This document shows, piece after piece, positions 11,001 to 21,249 of a stretch of 64,000 nucleotides of DNA (its first letter is position 1; the number at the start of each line of letters is the position of its first letter). This DNA comes from Muricea muricata. Taxonomy: Eukaryota > Cnidaria > Anthozoa > Malacalcyonacea > Plexauridae. The notes below the pieces were generated by a model. It ran no database searches. It was not told the origin of the DNA and saw only the letters and a list, made by a program, of their open reading frames with translations. The position numbers and the translations under genes were made by a program. The stretch covers positions 5,562,201 to 5,626,200 of the forward strand of contig OY979726.1 of NCBI GenBank assembly GCA_963855995.1, read 5' to 3'.

Positions 11001-14000
11001 ATGTCAATTTTTTTATAAAGAAAGTTATTATAAATAATATAGGTAAAGACTAAAATGCCGCACTCAGCTATGACTGTTGACGTTCTAACAAAACAAGTAT
11101 TAAAATCGCTCATAAAAACAACAAAAATTAAAAAAAATACTAAGCTATTAAGTTTGAAGTCTGAAGTATCCACGATATAATTTGTTGGGAACTTTAGACT
11201 AACATAATATTATGTATTTCTGGAATTGGAATGTAAAATGTCTCTTACCTTTTATAATTACATGAGATCCTACAAGCAAATAAATCATTTTGCACGAAAT
11301 ATTAGCATCTCAAAATAGGCAGAAATAGAAAACCAAGGAAAGCAATCACAACGTGTTTACAATTAGGAACACATTTCCTAGACTCATTCCTTAATCATGG
11401 AACGATGGAGTCTATCAGAATTTGCAGTTTTAAAACATTTCTGGAGCAATGTTTTGATAAAGAACCTTCCTGTCCCTTTTTGTTAACTATTACATGTTAA
11501 AAAAGTGTTTTGTATGTAGATATTTCAGTAGAATTTGCGTTTGATTCTTGTGTAGAAATTCCTAAATTTCCTTAAAAGTAGGAATAAACCAGAAAATGAC
11601 GGAAACACGCTCTCAAAACTTCACCGCGACACATCGCTAGAATTTGTCGTTTTAAAGCATTTTGCATGAGAATCTTTGCACGTAAAACCTTCTTGCGGTT
11701 TAGATGTTCTAGCATGCATGTTTAAATGCGTGTTTTGTTGACACATTTCGCTAGAAATTGAGTTTAAACGCCGTGTTTAGGTCGGCTCACGCGGTTTGTG
11801 CCAGCGGTATCACCCATGAGCGCTGCACCGACTCCTGACACCGAAAAAAAATAAAAAAAAAAAACAGAAACGGGGCGAATTTAAAACTCCGCCTCGCCTA
11901 CGGCAGGCGGAGTAATTAGTTCTGGTTGCTTGATTGAATATGCGAAATTAAAACGCAAAGACTCATACAGATAGCTACCAGTATCTTGAATAATCAATTA
12001 GCCAGACCGTTATTAGTGCTGTTTAAAAAACAAAGATAAAGACGCAAAATATAAAAAAAAAGATAAAGACGCAAATCAAAGAAAAACATTGGGCATTGTT
12101 AAAAATTTGGCTATAATTTGTTCTCGTTAGGAAGTTCTTACTAAATTCCCATGTGTATACCATGCAGCCTTGTTTTTGCTAATTTCACTTATACGATGGG
12201 GACAAAGCTGTCAGGTAAATGATGAACAGACTTTGCATACCAGACTAATTTTTACACTCACGACAGTATTTACATTACGCATTTGCGCCTTGTTTTGTCC
12301 CACCCTTTTTCCGATTAGCATAGTGGTAAAAATCCTATTGTTCTCTTACAAATTTCAAAAGTTATGCACCAGGCATATACCGGATTTGTTGTTTACACTA
12401 AGCTTTTTTGGTGCATACCACATTACTTTTCGTATCACCCAACAAAGCGACGTTTGTGCTGCGTGTGCGTATACGCACTAGTTTACAGCAGCGTAATGTA
12501 AACAACATCCCGGTATGAAAATCGCTACACAGTGCCCACTAATTTTGAATCCAGTACGATATATTGTCTAGTATACTGCAGTGCTGTCATTTAATTGTTG
12601 CTCTACTCGCTATCTATTTCGCGCTAAGTAGCAAATAGCAAAGCATTTTAACAAAATGGCTTAATCTCTAGCTTTACTAAATCCAGTTTCTCTACCATTC
12701 GGGTTTCGCCCTCATCAACTATCACCAAATACAAATCTCGACCTTGTAATCTAATTGTTAAATAATTTTGACACAAACAACATTTTCCGTAATAAGTTCC
12801 TTGTATATGTTTACATGGTGGATATCAAATTAAAATATAATTTTGTGGAAACACCACGTAAGTTTATTATCGCAGAGCTTTCGATCCGAATGCTCGGCTC
12901 TTCGTCAGTGCTAATAATAATGAACTAATTTAAATTCACACGTCCTTAAATAGGCAAAATGTCGCTATTAGTATGCTCGCGTGATTTGAATGTTAATTTG
13001 AATGTTAATTAGTCCATTTTATGCGATGGACTAACGACCATTTTAGCGATGGATAATCATAAGTTCTCTCGCAAAATGAGAGAGTCGATTGAAAATGAGA
13101 AGCACAGTACGATAGATCAGAAGGATAAGCCATTGGATAGTACGTGGCGCGCTCTCTTTACTGTGGCAAATTTCTCTTTCTTCTTTGCGCGCGCGTGAAT
13201 TAATTCCTTACAACCTTTTTTTGTTTGTTTGATTTGACGTAGTAGATTTAACCGTTTAATTCACATTCAAATCACGAGAGCATACAAATCACGACATTTT
13301 ACCTATTCAAGAGACGTGTGAACTTGAATTAGTCGCATTATTATTAGCACTGAAATAGATCCGAGCTTACGGATCGAAAGCTCTGTGATAATAAACTTAC
13401 GTGGTAATTCCTCAAAAATTAAATTTTAGCATTTTCCATATTGATATACAATTATATCAACACGAGTGGAAATTGGAAAAACGAGAAATTGTGTGGAAAC
13501 ACGAGTGTTTTCAATTTCCAGGACTGTTGCTATAACTGTATATAAACACGAGAAAAATGTTTTATATTTTTTACCATATAGCAAAAAAATACAAAATTTC
13601 AATGCCTCATGAGTGATGGGAAATTTTCGGCGTTTACATTGAGTTATATAAACATGGTTCTTAACCAATGAGCGTTCAGAATTCACAAATTCTATATTAT
13701 AATTATTGTTGTATCTTCTCGTAGTTCGTGCACTCAGTACAGCGTCGGGTAAAACGTCAAAGCTCATGTGCAAGAACGCAATTGTACAATACAACCGAAC
13801 ACTGCTGGGAGGCTACGACGCAGGCCAATTTAAACTTCTTTCCCATTCTGTCAACATGACCACCTGTATTCGGTTGTGTTGTGGTGAAATAAATTGCGAT
13901 GTTGCGTTGATGATCGAAAAAAAATGTTACGGAGTGGTGTGTAAGACGTTAAGGTTGTGTGAAACAATTCCTGCAAAAGATTCCGCTGTGTTAAATCATC

Positions 14001-17000
14001 TCAGTCCCAAAATTTCTTACATAACCAGCAGAAATGAAGAAGGTTAGTTACAAATATTGAACAACAATGAGAGGACATTTCCGTCATTGGGTTATTTTTA
14101 AAATGTGTAGTTCTTTTGGGAGAAGGTGTCCTAACTTTGCTATGAAGATTATAAATCAAGCGTCGTATAAGACTTAAAAAGGTGCTATATGGTTACAAAT
14201 TAATGTTTAATAAGATGATAAGCAAAAAAGCTTCGCTAATTGAGCAATGAATTTTGAAAACGATATGGTTTTTACTAGAAAAATGTTACGATAACAATTT
14301 TATGCTGACGGTGACCATATCAAAAGAAAACAAAACTAAGTCAATCTAAGCTTTGCTTTGCCTTGTCCTTGCTTTGCACTACTGTGGTAGCTACAGTAAA
14401 CTGAACGACCCTCCCAGCTGATATTAAGACCCAATTTATTGAAAATCATTATGCTGTTCTACATTGTTTCCACAATAACACCTCTACCTACTTGTAACGG
14501 GTGACCGTATCCGCCCAATTCCGCAAGCCCCACAACTGAATCTATAATGATTATAAAACTGTGGGACTTTAAAGTCATTTTAGTTAAATCTTTGTGAACC
14601 GAAAACATTATGAAGAAATCGTCTATGCTACCTTTAGTGAATACCGTCGTTATTCGAAGAAAAAATGAGATGTGCAGATCCAATGTAATATCCTATGACG
14701 TCACACTTCGAGGAGGAAGACATGCTGGGAAATATAAATCATTCGGACTGGTCGATAATATGGCGGAATGTATACGCGTATGCTGCGAGGAGAGGTTTTG
14801 TGACCTGGCCTTTATGATTAATAGTACGTGCTTCACAGTTCGCTGTCGTAGCGAGGAGGGATGCCAGGAGGTGAGATCACCAGGAACAGAATTTAAACCA
14901 ATGATATCTTACGTCGTGAGAGAGAAGCTAAGTGACCAACGTAAGAAGAATGAGAAAGAATATCACAAGAAATCCGGACATAAACATCACCAACAAGGTT
15001 AGTTGTCAAACTTTCTAATGAAACTTGAACAGGTCCTGCAACCGAACTGAAAAAAATACGTTCTCGATTTTTATTGACCTTCTTTAAAAAATAAACGCCG
15101 ACATTCGTGTCAGAAGAGACCGAAACAGTCGGACAAAACCTACGATCGCTCTTTTGATAAAGGTCGTGTGCACAAACACTCTTGGTTGTAACAAAAAATT
15201 CCTGATTTATAATCAACTTATCTTTATGAATTTATTTCACAAGTTTTTAAGTCACAAGTTGCTTCCGTCGGTGTTGCATTGAATATATAATCGCTAGTCG
15301 AAGACAAAAAATCGCTCACAATACCGTCGCTTGAATTGAAAATATTACTTCAATTATTACAGTAGACAGGAAGATAATGAAATTTTCTGTTTTTTAGATA
15401 GTGACGTTTGTTAAACCCACAAGCCAATTTTCATTTTTTTTCAAAGAGAAACGCACATCTTGTCGAGTTTTATCGTTTTAACAATAATTTTTAAATACAT
15501 ATAAGATAATAATGAAATGTCGTTGAGTTATAGACAGATTGGTTTTATATCCAAAAAGAACATCATTTTACTGCGCAGGTTACTCGAAAAAATAATTCTG
15601 ATGTAATTAAAATCAAATGCTTAAATTTTAGCAGACCATAAGACTGGAAAGCAAAATGTATCTACGTCAGATGTCCCTCATGTTCCGTCGCCCAGTCTTC
15701 CAAGCGTGGACAGCGAACACTACTGCACTAACAGTGAGATTATGTACAATGTCACGTTACGAGGTGGCATTACATCTGGTACATTCCGTGACAGAGGAGA
15801 ATTACCCAACGTGCAAGAATGCTTGCGCATTTGTTGCATTGCAAAATCATGTGACCTTGCGTTTATGCTTAGCAAACACTGCTTTTCCGTGACCTGCAAG
15901 AATCAGAGCCTTTGCGAAGTTGTCACGGCGCGGACAAGTGGATTAAAACCTCAAATTGCCTATATTTATGCTCGGTCAAACATTATAAATCACCAATTCA
16001 ACCAGCTTAATGCCAATAGTCAGAGTGAAGCATCTAACGAAACAACTCACAGTCATAGAAAGGATGGCAAAAATAAACATAGAAAAGCGAAAAAGGAATC
16101 GCTTAATCAAGTTAAACCTTCTATGCCTAAAAAGAAGCCTTATAAGAGGAAGAAAGTTAGAGGAAAGAAAAAACACAGGCAAAAATATGGTAAAAGCAAT
16201 AGAGCCAAACTGGAACGCATGTATGCTGAAGAGCGCGTGCTTCTGCGAAAGTTAGCCTTACTCAAATTAAGAATGGAAATGCTGAAAAAGAAAAATTTGG
16301 GAAAGGATAAAAATATTAACGATAATGTTCTCTTGGAGGCGTTTGAAGATAAACCGAAAATTGCAAAAAAATCTTGGTACAAAGCCAAGACTTCTTCCCC
16401 TCGTGTTAAGAATAAAATTCAGAAAATAGGTAAAAGCTCAGCAGTTAAACTCAAAAGACTCAAAATGAAGCCCCGTCCCAATACGTCCAGAGAAGCAGGT
16501 GATGAAAATAAAGAGCTGTCAAATGTCGGTAAACTTTTCATACGAAATATGACCACTTCTAGGAACACTTCCGCAGAAACAAGTTTGATGATCAGTTTAA
16601 AAATCAATACGCAAATTAATAGGATTTTAACAGAAAGAAATCAAAGTGTACCAAATCGTAATGGCTACACAGCTATTTTTTTGCCACCGTTCAAGATAAA
16701 CAGAACAGACAGTAATTCTTCGCACTCAGTACAAATACTTGTGAATAATAATCGAAATATTAAAACGTCTTCAAATTTGACGGATTCTAAAGACGTAGTC
16801 AATGAAACACAAGACCACTTCAAATATAGTATGGGGCACCAGAATTACCATGAAAATACGAAACAAAATAAAATTGGTGTTGCGAGTTTGCAAGAATCTA
16901 AAAAACACAGAAAAGTAAACGAAACATATAAACACGATATAAATAAAAATGTTTCTCTGGAAGAAATGATAAGCCAAACAACTGAAATGAAGGACAGTAA

Positions 17001-17361
17001 ATGGCGACAAACCGTACACAACGAAGTAGAACATGAAAAAAAGACGTTTTTGAAAGATAGATATAGAAATTTAAATTTATACAAAGGTGCTGCGAAAGAT
17101 TTTTTAAATATAGTTGGAAATATTTCCAGTCCCAGTCCGCAATCGGATGAAAATCCAATTGAAACAAGAACGTTACCGATGGAGGATTTTTCTTCTAGCA
17201 AAGAAACTATTAAAAAGAGTCGACGTTTGTACCCAGACGAGGCAAAAAAAGATTTGATGGTATTAAACAAACTTCAAACTTTTTCTACTGAAAAACGTTT
17301 TACTTTACAAAGAAATCGGTCACAACACTCTTCTTCCCACAGAAAAGGAGACAATTCGTAA
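4951..17361 (+). CDS. Secreted protein with five MANSC-like domains and a basic tail
   Basis: The gene model is 4951-5029, 6102-6398, 7075-7389, 13725-14042, 14638-14997 and 15632-17361. The lengths (79, 297, 315, 318, 360, 1730) sum to 3099 nt, a whole number of codons (1032 residues plus stop). Every intron is phase 1 with GT-AG ends. Exon 1 encodes a signal peptide with hydrophobic core FLLAGILLTLICAI. Exons 2-6 each carry one domain with a VTL.GG..AG.F block, then C-x3-CC-x5-CD-x8-C-x5-C-x5-C. This is the eight-cysteine pattern of MANSC/MANEC extracellular domains. The last exon adds about 480 residues of Lys/Arg- and Asn/Ser-rich sequence with a short predicted coiled coil (roughly residues 646-681). 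It is probably extracellular or matrix-associated; the ligand is unknown. The family call rests on the motif only. Confidence 0.75.
5030..6101 (+). other. Intron 1 of the MANSC-like gene
   Basis: AT-rich intron bounded by GTAGGC and TTTATCAG. No inserted gene or mobile element is recognisable in it. Confidence 0.5.
6102..6398 (+). CDS. MANSC-like exon 2 (domain 1)
   Basis: Acceptor TTTATCAG and donor GAAG|GTATGA bound a 99-codon phase 1-1 exon. All eight cysteines are present (SDSC, ELC, LCC, GCD, NCY, KCF, LCY). An N-glycosylation motif (NVT) sits at the start of the conserved VTLRGG block. Confidence 0.7.
6399..7074 (+). other. Intron 2 of the MANSC-like gene
   Basis: A 676-bp AT-rich intron with a pyrimidine-rich 3' end (CTTTTTTTTCTATTTTTAG). 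Nothing else is recognisable. Confidence 0.5.
7075..7389 (+). CDS. MANSC-like exon 3 (domain 2)
   Basis: Acceptor CTATTTTTAG and donor ACAG|GTAAAT bound 105 codons, phase 1-1. Cysteines fall at KCF, DAC, LCC, DCD, HCF, RCL and RCR. If the donor is not used, the frame continues 29 codons to a TGA at 7476-7478 (see 7390-7478). Confidence 0.7.
7390..7478 (+). other. Possible alternative 3' end with hydrophobic tail
   Basis: Read-through of the exon 3 donor adds a short polar stretch and then a hydrophobic run, TIIVVFASLWFMIQLSR, ending at the stop. This resembles a C-terminal membrane anchor or a GPI-attachment signal. It would give a short two-domain anchored isoform instead of the long secreted form. 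It could also be a chance intronic frame. Confidence 0.35.
7655..8160. repeat. Imperfect foldback element in intron 3
   Basis: The left arm (about 7665-7794) and right arm (about 8057-8158) are inverted copies. AGATTATAAATAACACTAGA at 7701 pairs with a TCTAGTGCTATTTATAATCT block ending at 8138, and CAAATTCAAGTCCCGGATG at 7775 pairs with the block starting at 8057. The spacer is about 260 bp. This is a MITE-like palindrome with no coding capacity. Confidence 0.6.
8170..10100. other. Intron 3 segment without recognisable feature
   Basis: AT-rich intronic sequence. The ORFs here have no motif, composition bias or splice context that would support a gene. Confidence 0.4.
10109..11191. repeat. 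Minisatellite block bracketed by 31-bp direct repeats
   Basis: CTGAAGT.TCCACGATATAA plus TTTGTTGGGAA occurs at 10109-10139 and again at 11161-11191 with one mismatch. Between them lie the 31-bp minisatellite and AT-rich sequence. The bracketing repeats look like a duplicated target or terminal repeats of a roughly 1-kb unit. Confidence 0.5.
10240..10695. repeat. 31-bp minisatellite
   Basis: A tandem array of a 31-bp unit with core GGCTTTTGGCTTGTTGACAA followed by GATGTCGGTTA. It is best conserved at 10390-10650 (about eight near-identical units) and decays outward on both sides. Confidence 0.75.
11192..12828. other. Intron 3 segment with an A-rich-tailed block
   Basis: No gene seen. At about 11775-11870 a GC-richer segment is followed by an A-rich run, as a short retroposon might look. 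No RNA polymerase III boxes could be assigned. At 12380-12515 a loose inverted repeat pairs TTGTTTACA-type blocks. Confidence 0.35.
12863..12916 (-). ncRNA. Hammerhead-like motif, degenerate
   Basis: On the minus strand, CTGACGA is followed by a GAGCCGA/TCGGATC stem and GAAA, flanked by TTATTA/TAATAA as stem I. The stem III side lacks the expected short hairpin ending in UH. It is probably a relic. Confidence 0.35.
13341..13395 (+). ncRNA. Hammerhead-like motif, degenerate (second arm)
   Basis: The mirror copy has stem GATCCG/CGGATC and GAAA, with TATTA/TAATA flanks. The core is CTGAAAT rather than CTGANGA, so activity is unlikely. Confidence 0.3.
13725..14042 (+). CDS. MANSC-like exon 4 (domain 3)
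   Basis: Acceptor TTCTCGTAG and donor GAAG|GTTAGT bound 106 codons, phase 1-1. Cysteines fall at MCK, TCI, LCC, NCD, KCY, VCK and LCE. The GG.DAG.F block is present, with NRTLLGG in place of NVTLRGG. Confidence 0.7.
14638..14997 (+). CDS. MANSC-like exon 5 (domain 4)
   Basis: Acceptor ACCTTTAG and donor CAAG|GTTAGT bound 120 codons, phase 1-1. All eight cysteines are present. The exon ends in a Lys/His-rich linker (KKSGHKHHQQ), the first sign of the basic composition of the final exon. Confidence 0.7.
15632..17361 (+). CDS. MANSC-like last exon: domain 5 plus basic low-complexity tail
   Basis: Acceptor AATTTTAG opens in phase 1. Domain 5 has cysteines at YCT, ECL, ICC, SCD, HCF, TCK and LCE. 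After it come lysine-rich clusters (KKKPYKRKKVRGKKKH), a heptad-like EERVLLRKLALLKLRMEMLKK segment, and then about 330 residues rich in Asn, Ser, Lys and Thr with many NxS/T sites, to the TAA at 17359-17361. No second membrane segment was seen. Confidence 0.7.
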
Positions 17362-17519
17362 TTGTTGCTTTTATATCAAAACTGTTTGGCCCATAACACG
17401 TACATTTTGTGTCGTATATGCATGATATAGCACATATAAGTATGACTCGCCTTTTTTGCATTTGTACAGATTTCGTCAAAATCGCAAAATGAAATGTACT
17501 GCAGTGTGAATATAGAGAT

Positions 17520-17652
17520 TACTTCATGGTTGGTGAGTGCGTACGATTTTTATTCAGGAGTTGTGAAAGCTCGTTAAACGAACGAGTGAGTTTAGTGATC
17601 CTTCACAATGAGTGACTGATAAAAATCGTACAAACGAACCAAACATGAAGTA
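17520..17652. repeat. Hairpin MITE-like repeat
   Basis: Inverted arms pair an ACTTCATGGTTGG...GTACGATTTTTAT block with ATAAAAATCGTAC...CCAAACATGAAGT. It is related to the palindrome at 38250-38355, which shares GTTGG, GAGCGCGTACG and TTTTTATT. Confidence 0.6.
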
Positions 17653-17657
17653 AATTG

Positions 17658-18083
17658 TTTATTATATGAGTGTAAAGATGAGTATAGAGATGCCAAATGT
17701 TTGATATACTGACGGACAACAAAATACAAGCGAAATATAAGAACAAAATTTCTTACCATTTAACGATTTGTTTTCGTGCAAAAAATACAACCATGAGGTT
17801 TATTTCATGTTAATGAAACCACAAATGTATTTCTTCATGATCTTTCGAGATTTTTTGCAGACAAAATATCATAAATCTCTCTCCTCAGTAAGTTGACAAA
17901 ATCGGACTCCATGTTTACATTAGCCTGCGAACAGGCGTTGAATTTTTGGGTAAGAAAATGTCAGCCAATCAAAACGCTCATACGACTTTTTTCACATGTG
18001 AAAAAAATAGTGTGCAGTGAAATAAGAGTTTTATTTCAGCCGAATACTACACGTAAATCTCTATACTCATATAATAAAATATT
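17658..18083. repeat. MITE-like element with about 22-bp inverted termini
   Basis: TTTATTATATGAGT...GAGTATAGAGAT at 17658-17691 is inverted at 18059-18081 (ATCTCTATACTCATATAATA). The interior is non-coding. Confidence 0.5.
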
Positions 18084-18295
18084 TTATTTAACTTTAGCTT
18101 GTTCTAGCTTATATAACTTTAGCTTGTTCCAGCTTAATACTAAATGTACAGTGCCATTTTGAAAACTTGCAACAAACTTAATTCTTCGTGAAACTTAATT
18201 AAGTCTTGATTGTGTTTTTACACTTCTTGCAAAACCCACTTACTATTTAGCCTTCAGAAAATGCCAAACATATCGGATCCCGTAAAGATTTTTTA

Positions 18296-18600
18296 GCAAG
18301 CAATAGACACAATCGGCTAACGTTTATTTATACCGTTGCCACACAGTGCCCATTTTCGGATTATTCACATTGTTGGATACCATTCTTCTGGTTTGCGAAA
18401 GAGTACGTTAGGACAAAAGTAACCAGGCATACGAATGATGAATACGAGTTATTCACTCGTGTCCATACTTCTAAATGCGTAGTTACTTTTCTTCTTCGTT
18501 ACGCTGCCACAAGCTAACATATTAGTAGCTAGGCATGTGAGTGATCTTAAAATGTGAATAGGGCATAAACAGACGTTAGCCGATTTTGTCTATTGCATTG
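18296..18600. repeat. MITE-like element, inverted termini
   Basis: GCAATAGACACAATCGGCTA and the following ACGTTTAT are inverted at 18565-18598 (ATAAACAGACGTTAGCCGAT then TTTGTCTATTGC). The element is about 300 bp with a non-coding interior. Confidence 0.55.
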
Positions 18601-18669
18601 ACCATCATTATACAGTATGACATCGGTCGTTGTGTTATTTTAATATTCAATAGAGTAATAATAATAGGC

Positions 18670-18838
18670 GGGATGGAAAGTGCCCTACAAACGTCGTCAT
18701 CGGAAATAACTTCGCCCAAGCAATTAAGTTCCTATTGCATTCGTCTTTTCTTCGGAGTTTCAGAGTTCTCATCAGCCAATGGCAGCTTGGCCAAAGTTGT
18801 TTCCGATGATGACGTTTGTAGGGCAATTTGTATCCCAC
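18670..18838. repeat. Palindromic MITE-like element
   Basis: Arms of about 45 bp: GCCCTACAAACGTCGTCATC and GGAAATAACTT are inverted at about 18795-18825 (AAGTTGTTTCCGATGATGAC, GTTTGTAGGGC). The ends GGGATGG and TCCCACC continue the palindrome. Confidence 0.6.
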
Positions 18839-19042
18839 CTATCTACACGAAAATTTCAATAAAAAATCAATTTTTGTTACGGATCTTGTTTGTGTCTAAA
18901 AACTATCTAGAAATGTGGAAGAGATATGCAAGGTCATTTGTATCTAGTTTTTTTAAAATTTTTTTGTGTGAAGCGAAAGTCTAACGTGTGTCGGTTTAAT
19001 ATGGTGAAAGAGTTGATAGCCTTAGGATATTTGTATAATAAT

Positions 19043-19463
19043 CAGAGACCGCGGAGTGGTTTTAATATTGGTGGGGCTAATCGAGCGCAAAAGGTGCAAA
19101 TAATCTAGTGGCCTCCGGGGTCATGCCCTCCGGAAAATTTTGTAAATTTAGAGCCCAGAAATGCCTGGAAACACCTCTAATTTGAACGATCATCGTGAAG
19201 TAGCATATAATTTTTGCCTTAATTCTTATAATTTCAATATAAATATATGTATTGAATGGATGCAATTTAAACCATTTCCGTGTAAAATTATGAATTATAG
19301 TAAGTAGTGATATTGTATGAATTTATTCCTATATTTACTGAAATGTTTAAGTGTTAGTCGCACGGCATGCTAATGATTCTATTTCGGAAGAAAATAATTT
19401 CCACTCAGATCAAATTATTGGTGGGGCTTTAGCCCAGCCAGCCACCCCGCTCCGCGGTCTCTG
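19043..19463. mobile_element. Non-autonomous DNA transposon, hAT-like termini
   Basis: The termini CAGAGACCGCGGAG and CTCCGCGGTCTCTG are inverted repeats of 14 bp in a 421-bp element. CAGRG-type ends are typical of hAT transposons. The 8-bp flanks ATAATAAT and ATAATGTA agree only in the first five bases, so the target duplication is uncertain. No transposase is present. Confidence 0.5.
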
Positions 19464-19589
19464 ATAATGTATGCAATGATGTAACGTACTCTTAGCTTCA
19501 TCGAGGATCCGTTGAAATCAGATGAGAGCATCACATGACAGGCCTTCTACACATACGAAAATCCCAATAAAATCTTCAGAAACTTCGTA

Positions 19590-20470
19590 GTTATCAGTGC
19601 ATATCCTAACACAAAACGACAGCTGCTCCTTTTTGAATTTGCCCTCGGTGGGCAGACTAAAACATTGCCTACTAAATTGGCAATTAATTTGCAAAGACCC
19701 CTGGGTTTTGCAAGCTATAGAAGGTTATCACATTCACAAGTTTCTCCCTATCAGACAAGGCATCCCCAAGGTATTACCCACACCCAGGTAGAAAGCAATT
19801 TAATACTGTAGAACGAAGTTCAAGATTTATTGACAAAACAGGCCATCCATCCAGTTCCAGTGGGGAAAGGACAAGATAGATTTGTCAGCAACCTATCTGT
19901 TGTCCCCAAAAAAGGTGTGGTCAAAGACCATTCATAAATTTAAAGCATTTGAATCAATTCGTGAAGTAGGAGCAGTTAAAACTGAGAATAGTGCATCTCT
20001 ACAACAAAAAGACTATCTGGTCAACGTAGATTTGAAGGATGCCTACTTCACGATCCCAATTTGGGTAAGCCACCAGAAATTTCTGAGGTATCTTTGGAAG
20101 GCGACACTTTACGAGTTTTCATACCTTCCATATTCGGACTTGCTTCGGCCAAGCGCGTTTTCACCAGGATAATGAAACCGGTAGTAGGAATATTGCGCCA
20201 GTTGGGGATACGCATTGTAATTTATCTAGCCGGCATGCTGATGATGGCCCAGAATAAAAAAATGGCCAAATGTCACGCAACAACAACTATAAACCTCCTA
20301 GAAAGTCTGGGGTTCACTGTAAATTACCAGAAGTCAGTTCTAATACCTTCAACCACAATAGAATTTTTGGAGTTTCTATTAGACTCAAAAACTTTGATTT
20401 TATCTCTTCCAAAGGAGATCGAAGATAAAGAAAGCCAAAAAGGCATGTCAATAAATTCTAAACAATCCAC
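19590..20470 (+). pseudogene. DIRS-like reverse transcriptase relic
   Basis: Successive frames show DIRS-type RT blocks: GRLKHCLLNW, KDPWVLQAIEG, VNVDLKDAYFTIPI, SHQKFLRYLW, AKRVFTRIMKPVV and LLESLGFTVNYQKS. The catalytic YLDD-type motif reads IYLAGML, so both aspartates are lost. Frame changes occur near 19790, 19960 and 20100. No split terminal repeats or tyrosine recombinase were found. This is a dead fragment. Confidence 0.75.
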
Positions 20471-20484
20471 TTGGAATCCTAACT

Positions 20485-21115
20485 GTGAGTGATGAGAGGA
20501 CAGCAACCCTCGTAGAAGGCTTCACACTTTTAAAGAATTGTATGGGTAAAGATGCATTTGTAGGTCGTAAATGCCTTGGGTCCACGGTCAAAATGACCGA
20601 CAACTGCTCTGAGTTGAGAGATGGTTTGAAGATAGTGTGGCCACAGAGTCGGCTTTTGCTGTGCTTTTTCAACCTTATGGAACAAGTGTGGAGTGGCTGT
20701 GCGAGAAGAAAAATCGAGTTCATGCAGATCATCGGTCCCAAATTTTATCATTAATGAAGCTCCTTATTCATGGAGAGATGGAAGACATTTCAGAAAGGAC
20801 AGATGATATATTAAAGCATAGACTTTTTGAGAAGTACCCTAATGCTAAAAGGTACCTGCAAGATGTGCTGGACCTTAAGGAATCGTGGGTTTTAGCTTAT
20901 CAAAATAGCATTCCAATTAGAAGAAACAACACAAACAATTATGTGGAAGGCCAGTTTCTAATCATCAAAGATGAAATTCTAAATCGAATCAAAAATACAA
21001 TATTGTATGACTTGTAGACAAATTAACAATTGATTTCGAAGAGCATTACATGACAAAGCTACTTTCCTTCCATTGTTGATGGCATTTATAGTGCAATATT
21101 TAATAAAGAATATAC
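20485..21115 (+). pseudogene. MULE-type transposase relic
   Basis: The first frame gives MTDNCSELRDGLKIVWP and LLLCFFNLMEQVW, the block around the conserved D and H of MULE transposases. A second frame from about 20690 gives LKESWVLAYQNSIPIR, NNTNNYVEGQFLIIKDEIL. A third, after 21010, gives LVDKLTIDFEEHY and a VDGIYSAIF-like end. At least two frameshifts are present. The Gypsy element starting at 21116 interrupts the last block, so it inserted into this MULE copy. The family call is from memory of motifs. Confidence 0.6.
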
Positions 21116-21237
21116 TGTAGTGTTTGGGTTACTGTGCACGGCATGTTTTGGAGAGTTGAGACAATAAATAAAGCGATATTTGTTATTGAGTTAAATCCGT
21201 TACAATCCGTGGTTAAATCCGGCCATCAGGCGTTACA
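21116..21237 (+). repeat. 5' LTR of Gypsy-1
   Basis: A 122-bp LTR beginning TGTAGTGTTTGGG and ending GTTACA (TG...CA). It is directly followed by TTGGCGACGAGG, the putative primer-binding site, which Gypsy-2 shares at 42988. Confidence 0.75.
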
Positions 21238-21249
21238 TTGGCGACGAGG

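Larger units (their letters stand above)
12829..13430. mobile_element. Foldback element with Penelope-like terminal hairpins
   Basis: Inverted arms of about 170 bp (12829-13010 and 13258-13430) share CCACGTAAGTTTATTATC, a stem with GATCCG, CGAAAGCTCTG, TAATAATAATG, CACACGTC and AAATCACGAGAGC-type blocks. The centre (13010-13260) is non-coding. Each arm has a stem-loop followed by GAAA, the layout seen at Penelope-like 3' ends elsewhere in this window. It is probably a non-autonomous copy with inverted pseudo-LTRs. Confidence 0.55.

Noticed and set aside
11775-11870. GC-richer block with A-rich tail as a SINE or tRNA-derived gene
   Set aside because: No A/B box or cloverleaf could be drawn.
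16771-17270. Hydrophobic minus-strand frames
   Set aside because: Antisense shadows of the Lys/Asn-rich tail exon.
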